Assembly: GCF_900100085.1 (NCBI RefSeq)
Contig: NZ_FNEJ01000023.1
Span: 1-64,000, forward strand
DNA: 64,000 nt
Source of the DNA: Salipiger marinus
Lineage (GTDB): Bacteria; Pseudomonadota; Alphaproteobacteria; Rhodobacterales; Rhodobacteraceae
Reading direction: 5' to 3'
This document shows, one piece after another, positions 25,496 through 34,516 of this stretch (positions are counted from its first letter, which is position 1; each line of letters opens with the position of its first letter). A model generated the notes under the pieces. The model had not been told where the DNA came from and ran no database searches. It was given only the letters and a program-made list of their open reading frames with translations. Made by a program: the position numbers and the translations under genes.

Positions 25496-27454
25496 TCAGA
25501 CGTCCAGTTCTTCGACGAACCGTGCGTTTTCAGAGATATACTGGAACCGCAGCTCCGGCTTCTTGCCCATCAGCCGTTCCACCAGATCGCTGGTTTCGCC
25601 CGGCAGATCCTCGTCGATGGTCACCCGGATCAGCTTGCGGGTGGCGGGATCCATGGTGGTTTCCTTCAGATCCTTGGCGTCCATCTCGCCCAGACCCTTG
25701 AAGCGCTGCACGTCGATCTTGCCCTTGCCGCCCAGCCCCTTGGCCATCATCCGCTCTTTCTCCGCGTCATCGGCCACATAAAGCCGCCGTGCGCCCTGCG
25801 TCAGCCGGTAGAGCGGCGGGCAGGCCAGATACAGATGCCCCTGATCGATCAGCGGCCGCATCTGGGTGAAGAAGAACGTCATCAGCAGCGAGGCGATATG
25901 CGCCCCGTCCACATCCGCGTCGGTCATGATGATGATCTTTTCATAGCGCAGATCATCCAGATTGAACTTCGCACCCATGCCCACGCCAAGCGCCTCGCAG
26001 AGGTCGCTGATTTCGGCGTTGGACCCCAGCTTGGACGAGGCCGCGCCCAGCACGTTCAGGATCTTGCCCTTCAGCGGCAGCAGCGCCTGCGTTTCGCGGA
26101 AGCGCGCGCCCTTGGCCGACCCGCCCGCCGAATCGCCCTCGACGATGAAAAGCTCGGTGCCCTCGCGGTTCTTCGCGGTGCAGTCGGTCAGCTTGCCCGG
26201 AAGCCGCAGCTTCTTGGTGGCGGATTTGCGCGCGGTTTCCTTTTCCTGACGGCGGCGCAGACGCTCTTCGGCGCGCAGCACGAGGAAATCGAGGATCGCG
26301 CCCGCCGATTTGGTGTCGGAGGCCAGCCAGTTGTCGAAATGGTCGCGCACGGCGCCTTCGACCAGACGGGCGGCTTCGGTCGTGGCCAGCCGGTCCTTGG
26401 TCTGGCCGACAAATTCCGGCTCCCGGATGAAGCACGACACCAGCGCGCAGCCGCCGGTCAGCAGATCCTCGCGGGTGATCTGCGCAGCCTTGCGGTTGCT
26501 GACCAGCTCGCCATAGGCGCGGATGCCCTTCAGGATCGCGGCCCAGAAGCCCGCTTCATGGGTGCCGCCCTCGGGGGTGGGGACCGTGTTGCAGTAGGAC
26601 TGGATGAACCCGTCGCGCGAGGGCGTCCAGTTGATCGCCCATTCCACCTTGCCCGCCGCGTTGAATTTTTCGCGGAATTCCACCGTGCCCGCAAAGGGAC
26701 GGTCGGCATAGGTGCGCGAGCCGCCCAGCGTTTCGGTCAGATAGTCGGACAGACCGCCGGGGAAGTGGAACGTGGCCTCGACCGGGGTTTCCTTGTCGTC
26801 GATGGCGGATTTCCAGCGGATTTCCACGCCCGAAAACAGATAGGCCTTGGAGCGGACCATTTTGAACAGCCGCGCGGGCCGGAACCGGTGCGCGCCAAAG
26901 ATCTGCTCGTCGGCGTGGAAGGTCACCGTGGTGCCGCGCCGGTTCGGGGCGGCGCCGACCCGTTCCACCGGCCCCAGCGGATGCCCGCGCGAGAAGCGCT
27001 GTTCGAACAGTTCCTTGTTGCGCGCCACCTGCACCACCAGACTGTCGCTCAGCGCGTTGACCACGGAGGCGCCCACGCCATGCAGGCCGCCCGAGGTTTC
27101 ATAAGCGTCGCCCGAAAACTTGCCGCCCGCGTGCAGGGTGCACAGGATCACCTCCAGCGCGGATTTGCCGGGGAATTTGGGATGCGGATCAATCGGGATG
27201 CCACGGCCATTGTCGCGCACCGTCAGTGCGTAATCGGCATGCAGCTCCACCTCGATGCGGGTGGCGTGACCCGCCACCGCCTCGTCCATGGAGTTGTCAA
27301 GGATTTCGGCCACCATGTGGTGCAGCGCCCGTTCGTCGGTGCCGCCGATATACATGCCGGGCCGCTTGCGCACCGGTTCCAGCCCCTCGAGCACCTCGAT
27401 GGAGGAGGCGTCATAGGTTGGGCCTGCGGTTGCGGCAAGAAGATCATCGGCCAT
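25496..27454 (-). CDS. parE: DNA topoisomerase IV subunit B
   Basis: 652 residues. The GHKL ATPase domain is at the N-terminus (EILDNSMDEAVAGH, DNGRGIPIDPHP, GLHGVGASVVNALS). The transducer follows, and the TOPRIM domain starts at ELFIVEGDSAGGSAKGAR with DADVDGAHI for Mg binding. The C-terminus carries GLGEMDAKDLKETTMDP, the GyrB/ParE tail. The length and the absence of the GyrB insert favour ParE over GyrB. With ParC, encoded elsewhere, it decatenates daughter chromosomes. The gene is monocistronic with a strong terminator. Confidence 0.95.
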   Translation of the reverse strand: MADDLLAATAGPTYDASSIEVLEGLEPVRKRPGMYIGGTDERALHHMVAEILDNSMDEAVAGHATRIEVELHADYALTVRDNGRGIPIDPHPKFPGKSALEVILCTLHAGGKFSGDAYETSGGLHGVGASVVNALSDSLVVQVARNKELFEQRFSRGHPLGPVERVGAAPNRRGTTVTFHADEQIFGAHRFRPARLFKMVRSKAYLFSGVEIRWKSAIDDKETPVEATFHFPGGLSDYLTETLGGSRTYADRPFAGTVEFREKFNAAGKVEWAINWTPSRDGFIQSYCNTVPTPEGGTHEAGFWAAILKGIRAYGELVSNRKAAQITREDLLTGGCALVSCFIREPEFVGQTKDRLATTEAARLVEGAVRDHFDNWLASDTKSAGAILDFLVLRAEERLRRRQEKETARKSATKKLRLPGKLTDCTAKNREGTELFIVEGDSAGGSAKGARFRETQALLPLKGKILNVLGAASSKLGSNAEISDLCEALGVGMGAKFNLDDLRYEKIIIMTDADVDGAHIASLLMTFFFTQMRPLIDQGHLYLACPPLYRLTQGARRLYVADDAEKERMMAKGLGGKGKIDVQRFKGLGEMDAKDLKETTMDPATRKLIRVTIDEDLPGETSDLVERLMGKKPELRFQYISENARFVEELDV

Positions 27455-27553
27455 ATGTGCTGCTCGTTCCCGGATTCTGATTGCGCCCGACTATGACAGA
27501 GCGGGCAGGCAGGGAAAAGCCCCGCCCCATGATACGGTGGGTCCGTCCCGGCG

Positions 27554-27859
27554 TCACGCCGGATCTTGGGGATCCTCCGGGCTGTCCGGAGACAGGGTCG
27601 ACCAGTGTTCGCCCATGGCCACGATGCAGGAAGTGCCGGAGGCATAGGCGATGACCATGGTCCAGTCGCCCTGCGGGCCGGTCCACAGTTCCATCACCTG
27701 ATCGGGGCCCTGCAGGCCGGTCGAGGTCAGCCGCGCGCCGAACTGTCGGCTGAGCCGGTCGCTCATGCGGGGCGCGGCGTCGCAGACCACCTCCGCGATG
27801 GGGGAGGCGGCGGGAGCCTGTGTCGCAAGCAGCAGGGGAATCACAAAAAGACCGCGCAT
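27554..27859 (-). CDS. Small exported protein, unknown
   Basis: 101 residues from ATG at 27859; a GTG-started extension upstream is less likely because the signal peptide (MRGLFVIPLLLATQAPAAS) begins at this ATG. The mature part contains GDWTMVIAYASGTSCIVAMGEHW and ends in an acidic Pro-rich tail. Two cysteines could form a disulfide. I do not recognise a family name; similar short exported proteins occur across Rhodobacteraceae. Confidence 0.65.
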   Translation of the reverse strand: MRGLFVIPLLLATQAPAASPIAEVVCDAAPRMSDRLSRQFGARLTSTGLQGPDQVMELWTGPQGDWTMVIAYASGTSCIVAMGEHWSTLSPDSPEDPQDPA

Positions 27860-27916
27860 GCACAGGAGTGTAACAGCGGTGTGAAAAATCACCTAGCGCG
27901 GCGGCTGTGGCGCAAG

Positions 27917-27946
27917 AAAAAACGCCCGGCCCTTGGGGGCCGGGCG
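27917..27946 (-). terminator. Rho-independent terminator of the beta-barrel gene
   Basis: On the minus strand the 10-bp stem CGCCCGGCCC/GGGCCGGGCG is followed by TTTTTTCTT, 17 bases after the stop codon. Confidence 0.88.
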
Positions 27947-27963
27947 CTGCGGGCGTCGCTCGA

Positions 27964-28575
27964 TCAGAAGCGGTAGTTCAGCGACACGTTCAGCTGCGTC
28001 GCGTCAAGCTCCAGATCGCTGTCGTCGAAGTCCTTGAACTCGTTGTAGGTTAGCTCGGTGCCCAAGGTCCAGTTGTCGGACACGAAGGTTTCGGTCCCGA
28101 GACCCACATAGTAGCCGTCGGAATCGCCTGCATCCAGCGTGCCGCCATCGGTGAAGGCCTTGGCATAGCCGCCGGTGCCGTAGATCAGCGTGTTGCCAGC
28201 ATCATAACCGGCGCGGGCGCCAAGACGGAAGATGCCGTCCAGATCGCCGGCATTGCCCAGATCGGCGTCGGTGCGGTCATACTGCATGCCGGCACCGCCG
28301 ACCCACGAGCCGAAGTCGTGGTCATAGTTCAGGCGGGCGCCATAGACGCCTTTCTCTTCGTATTCCTCGGAGGATTCATCGGTGTTGAACCCGCCATAGC
28401 CCAGCTGGATACCAGCCGAGGGACCGGTCCAGTCGCGGCCCAGCGGGGCGGCGGGAACGGGAGCCGGGGTTGCGATGACGGGCTCGACCGGAGTGGCCTC
28501 GAGGTTGCCAGCCAGAGCGGGCGCGGCAAAGCCGCCGATCAGCAGGGCGGGAAGGGCGATATGCGAGAATTTCAT
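27964..28575 (-). CDS. Outer-membrane beta-barrel protein
   Basis: 203 residues, with AAGGAG upstream. A signal peptide (1-22, ends PALAG) and a Pro/Val/Ala-rich linker (to about 46) precede alternating strands such as GARLNYDHDFGSW, LGARAGYDAGNTLIYG, GYYVGLGTETFVSDNW. The chain ends LNVSLNYRF, with the C-terminal Phe required for barrel assembly. The size suggests an 8-stranded Omp25/OmpW-like barrel. The function is unknown; it is probably structural or adhesive. It has a strong terminator and an isolated upstream region of about 270 bases (28576-28849) in which I see no gene. Confidence 0.88.
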   Translation of the reverse strand: MKFSHIALPALLIGGFAAPALAGNLEATPVEPVIATPAPVPAAPLGRDWTGPSAGIQLGYGGFNTDESSEEYEEKGVYGARLNYDHDFGSWVGGAGMQYDRTDADLGNAGDLDGIFRLGARAGYDAGNTLIYGTGGYAKAFTDGGTLDAGDSDGYYVGLGTETFVSDNWTLGTELTYNEFKDFDDSDLELDATQLNVSLNYRF

Positions 28576-28849
28576 AGGTTCTGCTCCTTAGTTTATTTGT
28601 CTTCAGGCCCGTTTCGGGGCGTGTGACTGCGGTTGAAACCATATCGGGAGCGGGAATGATCCACACAACAGGGTCACGTCTTTGTGCTGTTGCGGAACCG
28701 TCACGAAAGCCGGGGGCAAACGCCGCGACCGGCCAAAGCCCGCCACCAGCCCAAGCGGATCCGGCGGGATTTGGCTGCCCCGGATCCGCGCATGGAACCT
28801 GACGTCAGGGCAGGTGCCGCAGGGGCTGAAAGCGCGTGCAGAGCGGGGT

Positions 28850-29563
28850 TCAGGTGGCCTTGGTCTGGTTCACGCGGGCCGACAGCGCGGCATGGCTTTC
28901 CACCCGTTCGGAATAGCGGTCGACCAGTTGATCGCGGATGTCGCGGGTCAGCAGGGTGAAGCGCACCAGTTCCTCCATCACGTCGACGATGCGGTCGTAA
29001 TAGGGGGAGGGTTTCATCCGGCCCTCGGCATCGAACTCGTCCCATGCCTTGGCGACGGAGGACTGGTTGGGGATGGTCAGAAGCCGCATCCAGCGCCCGA
29101 GGATCCGCAGCTGGTTCACGGTGTTGAACGACTGCGAGCCGCCGCAGACCTGCATCACCGCCAGCGTCTTGCCCTGCGTGGGCCGCACCCCGCCCAAGGA
29201 CAGCGGGATCCAGTCGATCTGCGTCTTCATCAGCCCGGTCATGGCGCCGTGGCGTTCGGGGGAACACCACACCATGCCGTCGCACCATGTGGTCAGATCG
29301 CGCAGTTCGGCGACCTTGGGGTGCTCAGGCTCTGCGCTGTCGACCAGCGGCAGACCGGCGGGATCGTAAAGCCGCGGCTCCGCCCCCATGGCGCGCAGCA
29401 GCCGCGCGGCCTCTTCGGCGCAAAGCCGCGAATAGCTGCGGTCGCGCAGCGAGCCATAAAGCAGCAGGATGCGCGGCGGTTCGCTGCTGCGGTCGGGCGC
29501 AGCCAGATCGGCGGCGGCGGGGATGCGGAAACAGGCGGTGTCGATATTGGGCAGGTCGGTCAT
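28850..29563 (-). CDS. arsH: Arsenical resistance protein ArsH, NADPH-dependent FMN oxidoreductase
   Basis: 237 residues from ATG at 29563, overlapping the arsC stop by 4 bases. The flavodoxin-like FMN loop is [23 protein letters not shown], and the family-specific segments [44 protein letters not shown] and [18 protein letters not shown] are all present. ArsH oxidises trivalent organoarsenicals such as methylarsenite or reduces quinones or metals. It is the last gene of the arsR-acr3-arsC-arsH operon. Confidence 0.96.
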   Translation of the reverse strand: MTDLPNIDTACFRIPAAADLAAPDRSSEPPRILLLYGSLRDRSYSRLCAEEAARLLRAMGAEPRLYDPAGLPLVDSAEPEHPKVAELRDLTTWCDGMVWCSPERHGAMTGLMKTQIDWIPLSLGGVRPTQGKTLAVMQVCGGSQSFNTVNQLRILGRWMRLLTIPNQSSVAKAWDEFDAEGRMKPSPYYDRIVDVMEELVRFTLLTRDIRDQLVDRYSERVESHAALSARVNQTKAT

Positions 29564-29976
29564 GGGCGGTGGCCTTCTTCGGTCAGGACCAGTTCCCCGT
29601 CTTCCTTGTAAAGCGGGCCGGGGGGCAGGGTGTCGAGCAGATCGAGCACGGTTTCCGACGGGCGGCACAGGCGCACGCCGCGCGGGCAGGCGACGATCGG
29701 ACGGTTCACGAGGATGGGATGGGTCAGCATGGCGTCAAGCAGCGCGTCATCGCTCACCCCGTCCTCCAGCAGGCCCAGCTCTGCGGCGGGGGTGCCACGG
29801 CTGCGCAGTGCGTCGCGCGGCCGGAGGCCCGCTGCGGCGAACAGTGCCAGAAGCTGCGGGCGGGTCCAGCCTTCGGTCAGGTAGTCGATCACCACGGGGT
29901 CGGTGCCGGAGCGGCGGATGAAGTCCAGCACGTTGCGCGACGTGCCGCAGGCGGGGTTGTGAAAGACGACGATCAT
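29560..29976 (-). CDS. arsC: Arsenate reductase, glutaredoxin-coupled
   Basis: 138 residues. The N-terminus [21 protein letters not shown] holds the catalytic Cys10 in the CGTS motif, and [17 protein letters not shown] supplies the oxyanion-binding arginines of the plasmid-type ArsC class. It reduces arsenate to arsenite using glutathione and glutaredoxin. The product leaves through Acr3, whose gene overlaps this start by 4 bases. Confidence 0.95.
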   Translation of the reverse strand: MIVVFHNPACGTSRNVLDFIRRSGTDPVVIDYLTEGWTRPQLLALFAAAGLRPRDALRSRGTPAAELGLLEDGVSDDALLDAMLTHPILVNRPIVACPRGVRLCRPSETVLDLLDTLPPGPLYKEDGELVLTEEGHRP

Positions 29977-31028
29977 GCGGGGGTTTCCGGGAAATGGCGG
30001 CGGGTGCGGTTGGCGAAGGCCACCAGCGACAGCATCACCGGCACCTCGACCAGCACGCCCACCACGGTGGCCAGCGCCGCGCCGGAGGAGAGGCCAAAGA
30101 GGCTGATCGCCACCGCTACGGCAAGTTCGAAGAAGTTGGAGGTGCCGATCAGCGCGCAGGGGGCGGCGATGCGATGCGGCACGCGCAGCAGATGCGCGGC
30201 ACCATAGGCCAGCGCGAAGATGCCATAGCTCTGGATCAGGATCGGCACCGCGATCAGCGCGATGACCATGGGCCGGTCAAGGATCACCTGACCCTGCAGG
30301 CCGAACAGGATGGCGACGGTGGCGATCAGCCCGATGATCGACAGCGGCTTGGCCTGCGCGGCAAAGCGGGCGATGCGCTCGGGGCTGCGCAGCGCGCGGC
30401 GGGTCAGCAGCCCGGCCCCCAGCGGCAGCACCACATAAAGCAGCGTCGCCAGCACCAGCGTTTCCCACGGCACCACGATGTCGGTGACCCCCAGCAGCAG
30501 CGCCACGATGGGGGCGAAAAGCACGACCATCACCAGATCGTTGACCGACACCTGCACCAGCGTATAGGTCGCGTCGCCCCGGGTCAGCTGCGACCAGACG
30601 AAGACCATGGCGGTGCAGGGCGCGGCGCCCAGCAGGATCAGCCCGGCGGTGTATTGTGCCGCATCCTCGGGCGCGATCCACGGCGCGAACACGTAGTCAA
30701 AGAACAGCACCGCCAGCAGCGCCATGGTGAAGGGCTTCACCAGCCAGTTCACCGCCAGCGTCACCATCAGCCCGCGCGGCTGCCGCGCCACATTGGCGAC
30801 GGCGCCCAGATCGACGCTGACCATCATGGGAAACACCATGGCCCAGATCAGCACCGCGACCACAAGGTTGATGGAGGCGACCTCGGCACTGGCGATGGCG
30901 GTGACAAGGCCGGGGGCCAGCGTGCCAAGCGCAAGCCCGGCCAGCATCGCCAGCGCCACCCACAGGCTCAGAAGGCGTTCGAAAAGCCCAAGCGGCTGCG
31001 GGGCAGGGTCGGTGGCAGAATGGGTCAT
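29973..31028 (-). CDS. acr3: Arsenite efflux transporter Acr3 family
   Basis: 351 residues with about ten hydrophobic segments. The Acr3 signature [34 protein letters not shown] includes the essential Cys of helix 4, and [18 protein letters not shown] near the end contains the conserved Glu region. It exports arsenite from the cytosol, driven by the proton gradient. A good ribosome-binding site (AGAGGAC) precedes the ATG. It sits 15 bases after arsR. Confidence 0.95.
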   Translation of the reverse strand: MTHSATDPAPQPLGLFERLLSLWVALAMLAGLALGTLAPGLVTAIASAEVASINLVVAVLIWAMVFPMMVSVDLGAVANVARQPRGLMVTLAVNWLVKPFTMALLAVLFFDYVFAPWIAPEDAAQYTAGLILLGAAPCTAMVFVWSQLTRGDATYTLVQVSVNDLVMVVLFAPIVALLLGVTDIVVPWETLVLATLLYVVLPLGAGLLTRRALRSPERIARFAAQAKPLSIIGLIATVAILFGLQGQVILDRPMVIALIAVPILIQSYGIFALAYGAAHLLRVPHRIAAPCALIGTSNFFELAVAVAISLFGLSSGAALATVVGVLVEVPVMLSLVAFANRTRRHFPETPA

Positions 31029-31043
31029 AAAGTCCTCTAAACG

Positions 31044-31376
31044 TCAGCAGGGGCAGGACAGCTGGTCCAGCATGGGTTGGCACTGTTCTGGCCTGCCGCC
31101 GCAACAGTCCTGTATCAGGAAGCCAAGAAGATCGCGCATCTGCTCCATCCGGGCGAAATAGCGGATCGACCGGCCCTCGCGGGCAGAGCGCACCAGCCCG
31201 GCGGCGGCCAGAATGGTCAGGTTGTTGGACAGGGTGTTGGCGCGGATCTGCAGCGCCTCGGCGATCTCTCCCGCCGCCATGCCCTCGGGGCCCGCGCGGA
31301 CCAGCAGGCGGAACGTGTCGAGCCGCAGGTCATGGGCAAGGGCGGAGAGGGAGTCGAGCGCATCTGTCTTTTCCAT
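31044..31376 (-). CDS. arsR: ArsR-family arsenite-responsive repressor
   Basis: 110 residues, a winged helix with recognition segment ADEIAEAL-type pattern (GEIAEALQIRANTLSNNLTIL) and a wing SAREGRSIRYF. Cysteines cluster at the C-terminus (Cys91, Cys92, Cys99, Cys108, Cys110) instead of in the DNA-binding helix. This resembles the As(III) site of the Acidithiobacillus ferrooxidans type of ArsR more than the E. coli ELCVCDL type. It heads the ars operon and has an inverted repeat immediately upstream of its start codon, consistent with autorepression. Confidence 0.93.
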   Translation of the reverse strand: MEKTDALDSLSALAHDLRLDTFRLLVRAGPEGMAAGEIAEALQIRANTLSNNLTILAAAGLVRSAREGRSIRYFARMEQMRDLLGFLIQDCCGGRPEQCQPMLDQLSCPC

Positions 31377-31377
31377 G

Positions 31378-31395
31378 TTTCATGTAATAATGAAA
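31378..31395. promoter_or_regulatory. Candidate ArsR operator (TTTCAT-N6-ATGAAA)
   Basis: A perfect 6-bp inverted repeat with 6-base spacer lies directly before the arsR start codon and overlaps the likely ribosome-binding region. It is AT-rich within GC-rich surroundings. The position suits repression by ArsR; binding is inferred. Confidence 0.6.
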
Positions 31396-31485
31396 TGATG
31401 GCGCGCCTGCAAGCCCCGCTCCGCGTGGTGCGACCGATGCGCTCAGGGGCTTCCGCGCTGCGCGGGTCCGGCGCTACAAGAGCGC

Positions 31486-31842
31486 ATGATCCGACGCAGC
31501 CGCCAAAGTCTTGTGCTGATCTCGGCCGCGCTGCTGCTGGCGCTGGCCAGCATCGGCTTTGCCGCGCGCATGGCGCCCGAAGCAGCTTCGGCTCAGGGCG
31601 GGCTGGGGGCTTACCTCGCCATGGGGGGCAGTCTGGAGGATCTCTGCGCCGACGGGCTGCCCGGTCATGACCATGACTGCCCGCTCTGCCGCCTGCTGTC
31701 CGATCCGCCCGACATGGCGCCGCCTGTCCTTGCGCTGCGGCTGCGCTGCGCCTTCGGGGCGGTGCCGCTGGCCGATCTGCGCCTGTCGCCGCGCCGGGGC
31801 AATCCGCATGTGGCGCCGCGCGCGCCTCCGGCTCTGGTCTGA
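31486..31842 (+). CDS. DUF2946-like small exported protein with HDHDCPLC motif
   Basis: 118 residues. A hydrophobic N-terminal segment (about 7-26) is followed by a metal-binding-looking motif GHDHDCPLCRLL near 60-71 and an Arg/Pro-rich tail. The His-Cys motif and its position ahead of a PCu(A)C chaperone and SCO protein fit the DUF2946 type of copper-associated small proteins. It probably helps copper handling in the periplasm, but the biochemical role is not known. The next gene starts 81 bases downstream on the same strand. Confidence 0.7.
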   Translation: MIRRSRQSLVLISAALLLALASIGFAARMAPEAASAQGGLGAYLAMGGSLEDLCADGLPGHDHDCPLCRLLSDPPDMAPPVLALRLRCAFGAVPLADLRLSPRRGNPHVAPRAPPALV

Positions 31843-31923
31843 TCCCGTGGCGCCGGGTGCGGCGCCTGACCAGACCTTTGCGCAGGCCGCTTTGCGTCCC
31901 CGCGCCTTTTCCGGAGAAAGACC

Positions 31924-32481
31924 ATGCTGAAAACCACGCTTTGCGTGCTGGCGCTTTGCGCCGCCCCCCTTGCCGCCGTAGCCCAGCACAGCGGCGATGC
32001 CTTGCCCAGCCCGACCGGATCGAGCCAGAGCTTGGGCGATCTGGTGCTGACGGACGGGTTTTCCCGCGCCACCCTGCCCAATGCCCCCGTGGCGGGCGGC
32101 TTTGTGACCATCACCAATACCGGCAGCGCCGATGACCGGCTGATCGCCGCGAACTCGGACGTGGCCGGGCATGTGGAGGTGCACGAGATGGCGATGGAGG
32201 GGCAGGTGATGCGGATGCGCGGCCTGCCCGAGGGCCTGCCGATCCCGGCGGGGGAAACGGTGACGCTGAAACCCGGCGGCTATCACCTGATGCTCATGGA
32301 CCTGCGCGAGGCCCTGACCGAAGGCGAAACCGTCTCTGTCACGCTGACCTTCGAACGCGCCGGCACGGTCGAGATGCCGCTGGTCATCGGGGCGTCCAAC
32401 GCCACCGCCGTGGCGGGGCAGTCCGCCGGGCAGTCCGGCCATGACGGCATGGATCACGGGGCGATGGACCATGGAAAGTAA
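31924..32481 (+). CDS. Periplasmic copper chaperone PCu(A)C
   Basis: 185 residues with signal peptide (1-21, ends AVAQ) and AGAAAG upstream. Copper ligands are intact: VEVHEMAMEGQVMRMRGL followed after the loop by LKPGGYHLMLMDL, i.e. the H(M)...M...HxM pattern. A His/Met-rich tail (GHDGMDHGAMDHGK) adds further copper-binding capacity. The protein delivers Cu(I) to the CuA site of cytochrome c oxidase together with SCO. The SCO gene begins 11 bases before its stop codon, so translation is coupled. Confidence 0.94.
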   Translation: MLKTTLCVLALCAAPLAAVAQHSGDALPSPTGSSQSLGDLVLTDGFSRATLPNAPVAGGFVTITNTGSADDRLIAANSDVAGHVEVHEMAMEGQVMRMRGLPEGLPIPAGETVTLKPGGYHLMLMDLREALTEGETVSVTLTFERAGTVEMPLVIGASNATAVAGQSAGQSGHDGMDHGAMDHGK

Positions 32482-33079
32482 CCCCCACCGCCGCATCACC
32501 CTGCTTCGCGTCGCGCTGTGGGGGCTGGTCCTGCTGGCGCTGCTGGCGCTCCTGTGGGTCCGCGTCATCGCCCCGCGGCTGACGCAGGATCTGACCGACA
32601 CGCTGGGGCAGGGCAGCTATCAGCTGACCGCCACCGATGGCACCACCTTCACCGAGGACACGCTGCGCGGCGCGCCCTCTGCGGTGTTTTTCGGCTTCAC
32701 CCATTGCCCCGAGGTCTGCCCGACCACGCTGGGCGACATTGCCACATGGCAGGAGGGGCTGCAGGCCGAAGGACGCGATCTGCGGGTGTTCTTTGCCACG
32801 GTCGATCCCGAACGCGACACGCCGGATCTGCTGGGCGAGTATGTGTCCTGGGTGCCGGGCGTCACCGGGCTTTCGGGCGATCCGGCAGAGGTGAAAAAGG
32901 CCATCGAGGCGTTCCGCATCTTCGCCGCCAAGGTGCCGATGGAGGGCGGTGGCTACACCATGGACCATTCCGCCATGGTGCTGCTGTTCGACGCGCGGGG
33001 CCGCTATGCGGGCTTCATCTCCTATCAGGAGGAGTATGACCGGGCGATGGACAAGCTGCGCGGGCTGACCGGCGCCTGA
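32471..33079 (+). CDS. SCO1/SenC-family copper/thiol protein
   Basis: 202 residues from ATG at 32471. A membrane anchor (about 10-30) leads into a periplasmic thioredoxin-like domain. The copper site is FTHCPEVCPT (CxxxC) with the distant His in YTMDHSAMVLL, all present. SCO proteins metallate or reduce the CuA centre of cytochrome oxidase. The overlap with the PCu(A)C gene and the upstream DUF2946-like gene make a copper-delivery cassette. Confidence 0.94.
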   Translation: MESNPHRRITLLRVALWGLVLLALLALLWVRVIAPRLTQDLTDTLGQGSYQLTATDGTTFTEDTLRGAPSAVFFGFTHCPEVCPTTLGDIATWQEGLQAEGRDLRVFFATVDPERDTPDLLGEYVSWVPGVTGLSGDPAEVKKAIEAFRIFAAKVPMEGGGYTMDHSAMVLLFDARGRYAGFISYQEEYDRAMDKLRGLTGA

Positions 33080-33181
33080 GCCTGACCGGCGGGGAGTCGC
33101 CGTGTGATCGGCGGCCCCTTGCCGGGCGCGGTGCGGCGGGCCACTCTGCGCCAAAGCCAGACAAAAGGCAGAGGCAGGCAA

Positions 33182-34426
33182 ATGACCCTTTCAAGACGAT
33201 CCCTGATGTGGAGCGGTGGCGCGCTGGCGCTGCTGGCGGGCTGTGGCGGCGGCATGGCGCCCATGGGCGGCGGTATGGCGCCGGTCGATGATCCGGGCCT
33301 GCGCCCGCAGCCCAATGCGGGCTGGGATGCGTGGGTTGCAGGGTTCCGCGGGCGCGCGCAGCAGGCGGGCATTTCGCCCGGCACCTTCGATGCGGGCTTC
33401 CGCGCGGCGGGGTTCCTGCCCGGCGTGGTCGACCGCGACCGCAACCAGACCGAATTCACCCGCACGCTGGAAGATTACCTCGCCATCACCGCCTCTGAAA
33501 CCAAGGTGCGCGAGGGAAGGGCGAAGCTGGGCCAGTATCTGGCGCTGCTGCAGGAGATCGAAGGCCGCTATGGCGTGCCGCCGCAGGTCGTGGCGGCGGT
33601 CTGGGGCATGGAAAGCAATTACGGCAGCCGCCGGGGCGACATTCCGGTGCTGTCGGCCACCTCCACGCTGGCTTATGACGGGCGGCGGGGCGCGTTTTTC
33701 GAGGCGCAGGCGCTGTCGGCGCTGCGCATTCTGGAACGGGGCGACGTGACGCCCGCGCGGCTGGTGGGCAGCTGGGCCGGGGCCATGGGCCACACGCAGT
33801 TCATCCCCACCACCTATCAGGATTTTGCCGTGGATTTCCGGGGCGACGGGCGGCGCGACATCTGGTCGGAAGATCCGACCGACGGTCTGGCCTCCACCGC
33901 CAATTATCTGGCGAAAAGCGGCTGGCGGCGCGGCGAGCCCTGGGGGCTGGAAGTGGTGCTGCCTGCGGGCTTCGACACCGGGCTGGCGGGACGCGGCAGC
34001 ACGCGGGGCGACTGGGCCGCGCTGGGCGTCCGCGCCGCCTCGGGCGGGGCGCTGCCGGGGGGCGCGTCGTCGCTGATCCTGCCTGCGGGGCCGACCGGCC
34101 CGGCCTTTCTGGTCTATCGCAATTTTGGGGTGATCCTGCGTTACAATAATGCCGAGAAATACGGCATCGGCGTCGGGCATCTGTCGGACCGGCTGCTGGG
34201 GGCGGGGCCGCTGCGCGGCAGTTTCCCACCCGACCGCTTCGGCCTGACGCTGGAGGAGCGCAAGGCGCTGCAGGCCCGGCTTAACGCGGGCGGATTCGAG
34301 GCGGGCACGCCGGATGGCGTGCTGGGCTCGCGCACCACGGCGGCCATCGAAGCCTATCAGGCGCAGGCCGGGCTCGCGGTGACCGGAGAGCCGTCGCCCG
34401 CGCTGCTCGCGCGGCTCGGCGGCTGA
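33182..34426 (+). CDS. Lytic murein transglycosylase, MltB-like, with C-terminal peptidoglycan-binding domain
   Basis: 414 residues. The N-terminus MTLSRRSLMWSGGALALLAGCGG has a lipobox (LAGC), so the mature protein is probably an outer-membrane lipoprotein. The SLT_2 catalytic domain (about 40-330) includes VAAVWGMESNYGSRRGD with the catalytic Glu, AMGHTQFIPTTYQDFAVDF, and TANYLAKSGWRRG. A peptidoglycan-binding_1 repeat closes the protein (LQARLNAGGFEAGTPDGVLGSRTTAAIEAYQ). It cleaves glycan strands to 1,6-anhydromuropeptides. The start has AGGCAGG upstream. Confidence 0.93.
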   Translation: MTLSRRSLMWSGGALALLAGCGGGMAPMGGGMAPVDDPGLRPQPNAGWDAWVAGFRGRAQQAGISPGTFDAGFRAAGFLPGVVDRDRNQTEFTRTLEDYLAITASETKVREGRAKLGQYLALLQEIEGRYGVPPQVVAAVWGMESNYGSRRGDIPVLSATSTLAYDGRRGAFFEAQALSALRILERGDVTPARLVGSWAGAMGHTQFIPTTYQDFAVDFRGDGRRDIWSEDPTDGLASTANYLAKSGWRRGEPWGLEVVLPAGFDTGLAGRGSTRGDWAALGVRAASGGALPGGASSLILPAGPTGPAFLVYRNFGVILRYNNAEKYGIGVGHLSDRLLGAGPLRGSFPPDRFGLTLEERKALQARLNAGGFEAGTPDGVLGSRTTAAIEAYQAQAGLAVTGEPSPALLARLGG

Positions 34427-34439
34427 GAGAGGCGGGGGA

Positions 34440-34500
34440 GGGGGCTCTGCCCCCTCTTGGCCTGCGGCCAATTCACCCCCGGAGTTTAGGGGCAAGATGA
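34440..34500 (+). repeat. Dispersed 60-bp element, copy 1
   Basis: It contains an aggggg-type hairpin (gagggggctctgccccctc), then caattcacccccggagtttaggggcaagATGA. The same sequence recurs at 57155-57219 (inverted) and 57970-58032. Here it follows the transglycosylase gene and probably works as its terminator; the ATG it carries does not start a convincing gene. Confidence 0.85.
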
Positions 34501-34516
34501 AGGGGCGCGCCGCCGG

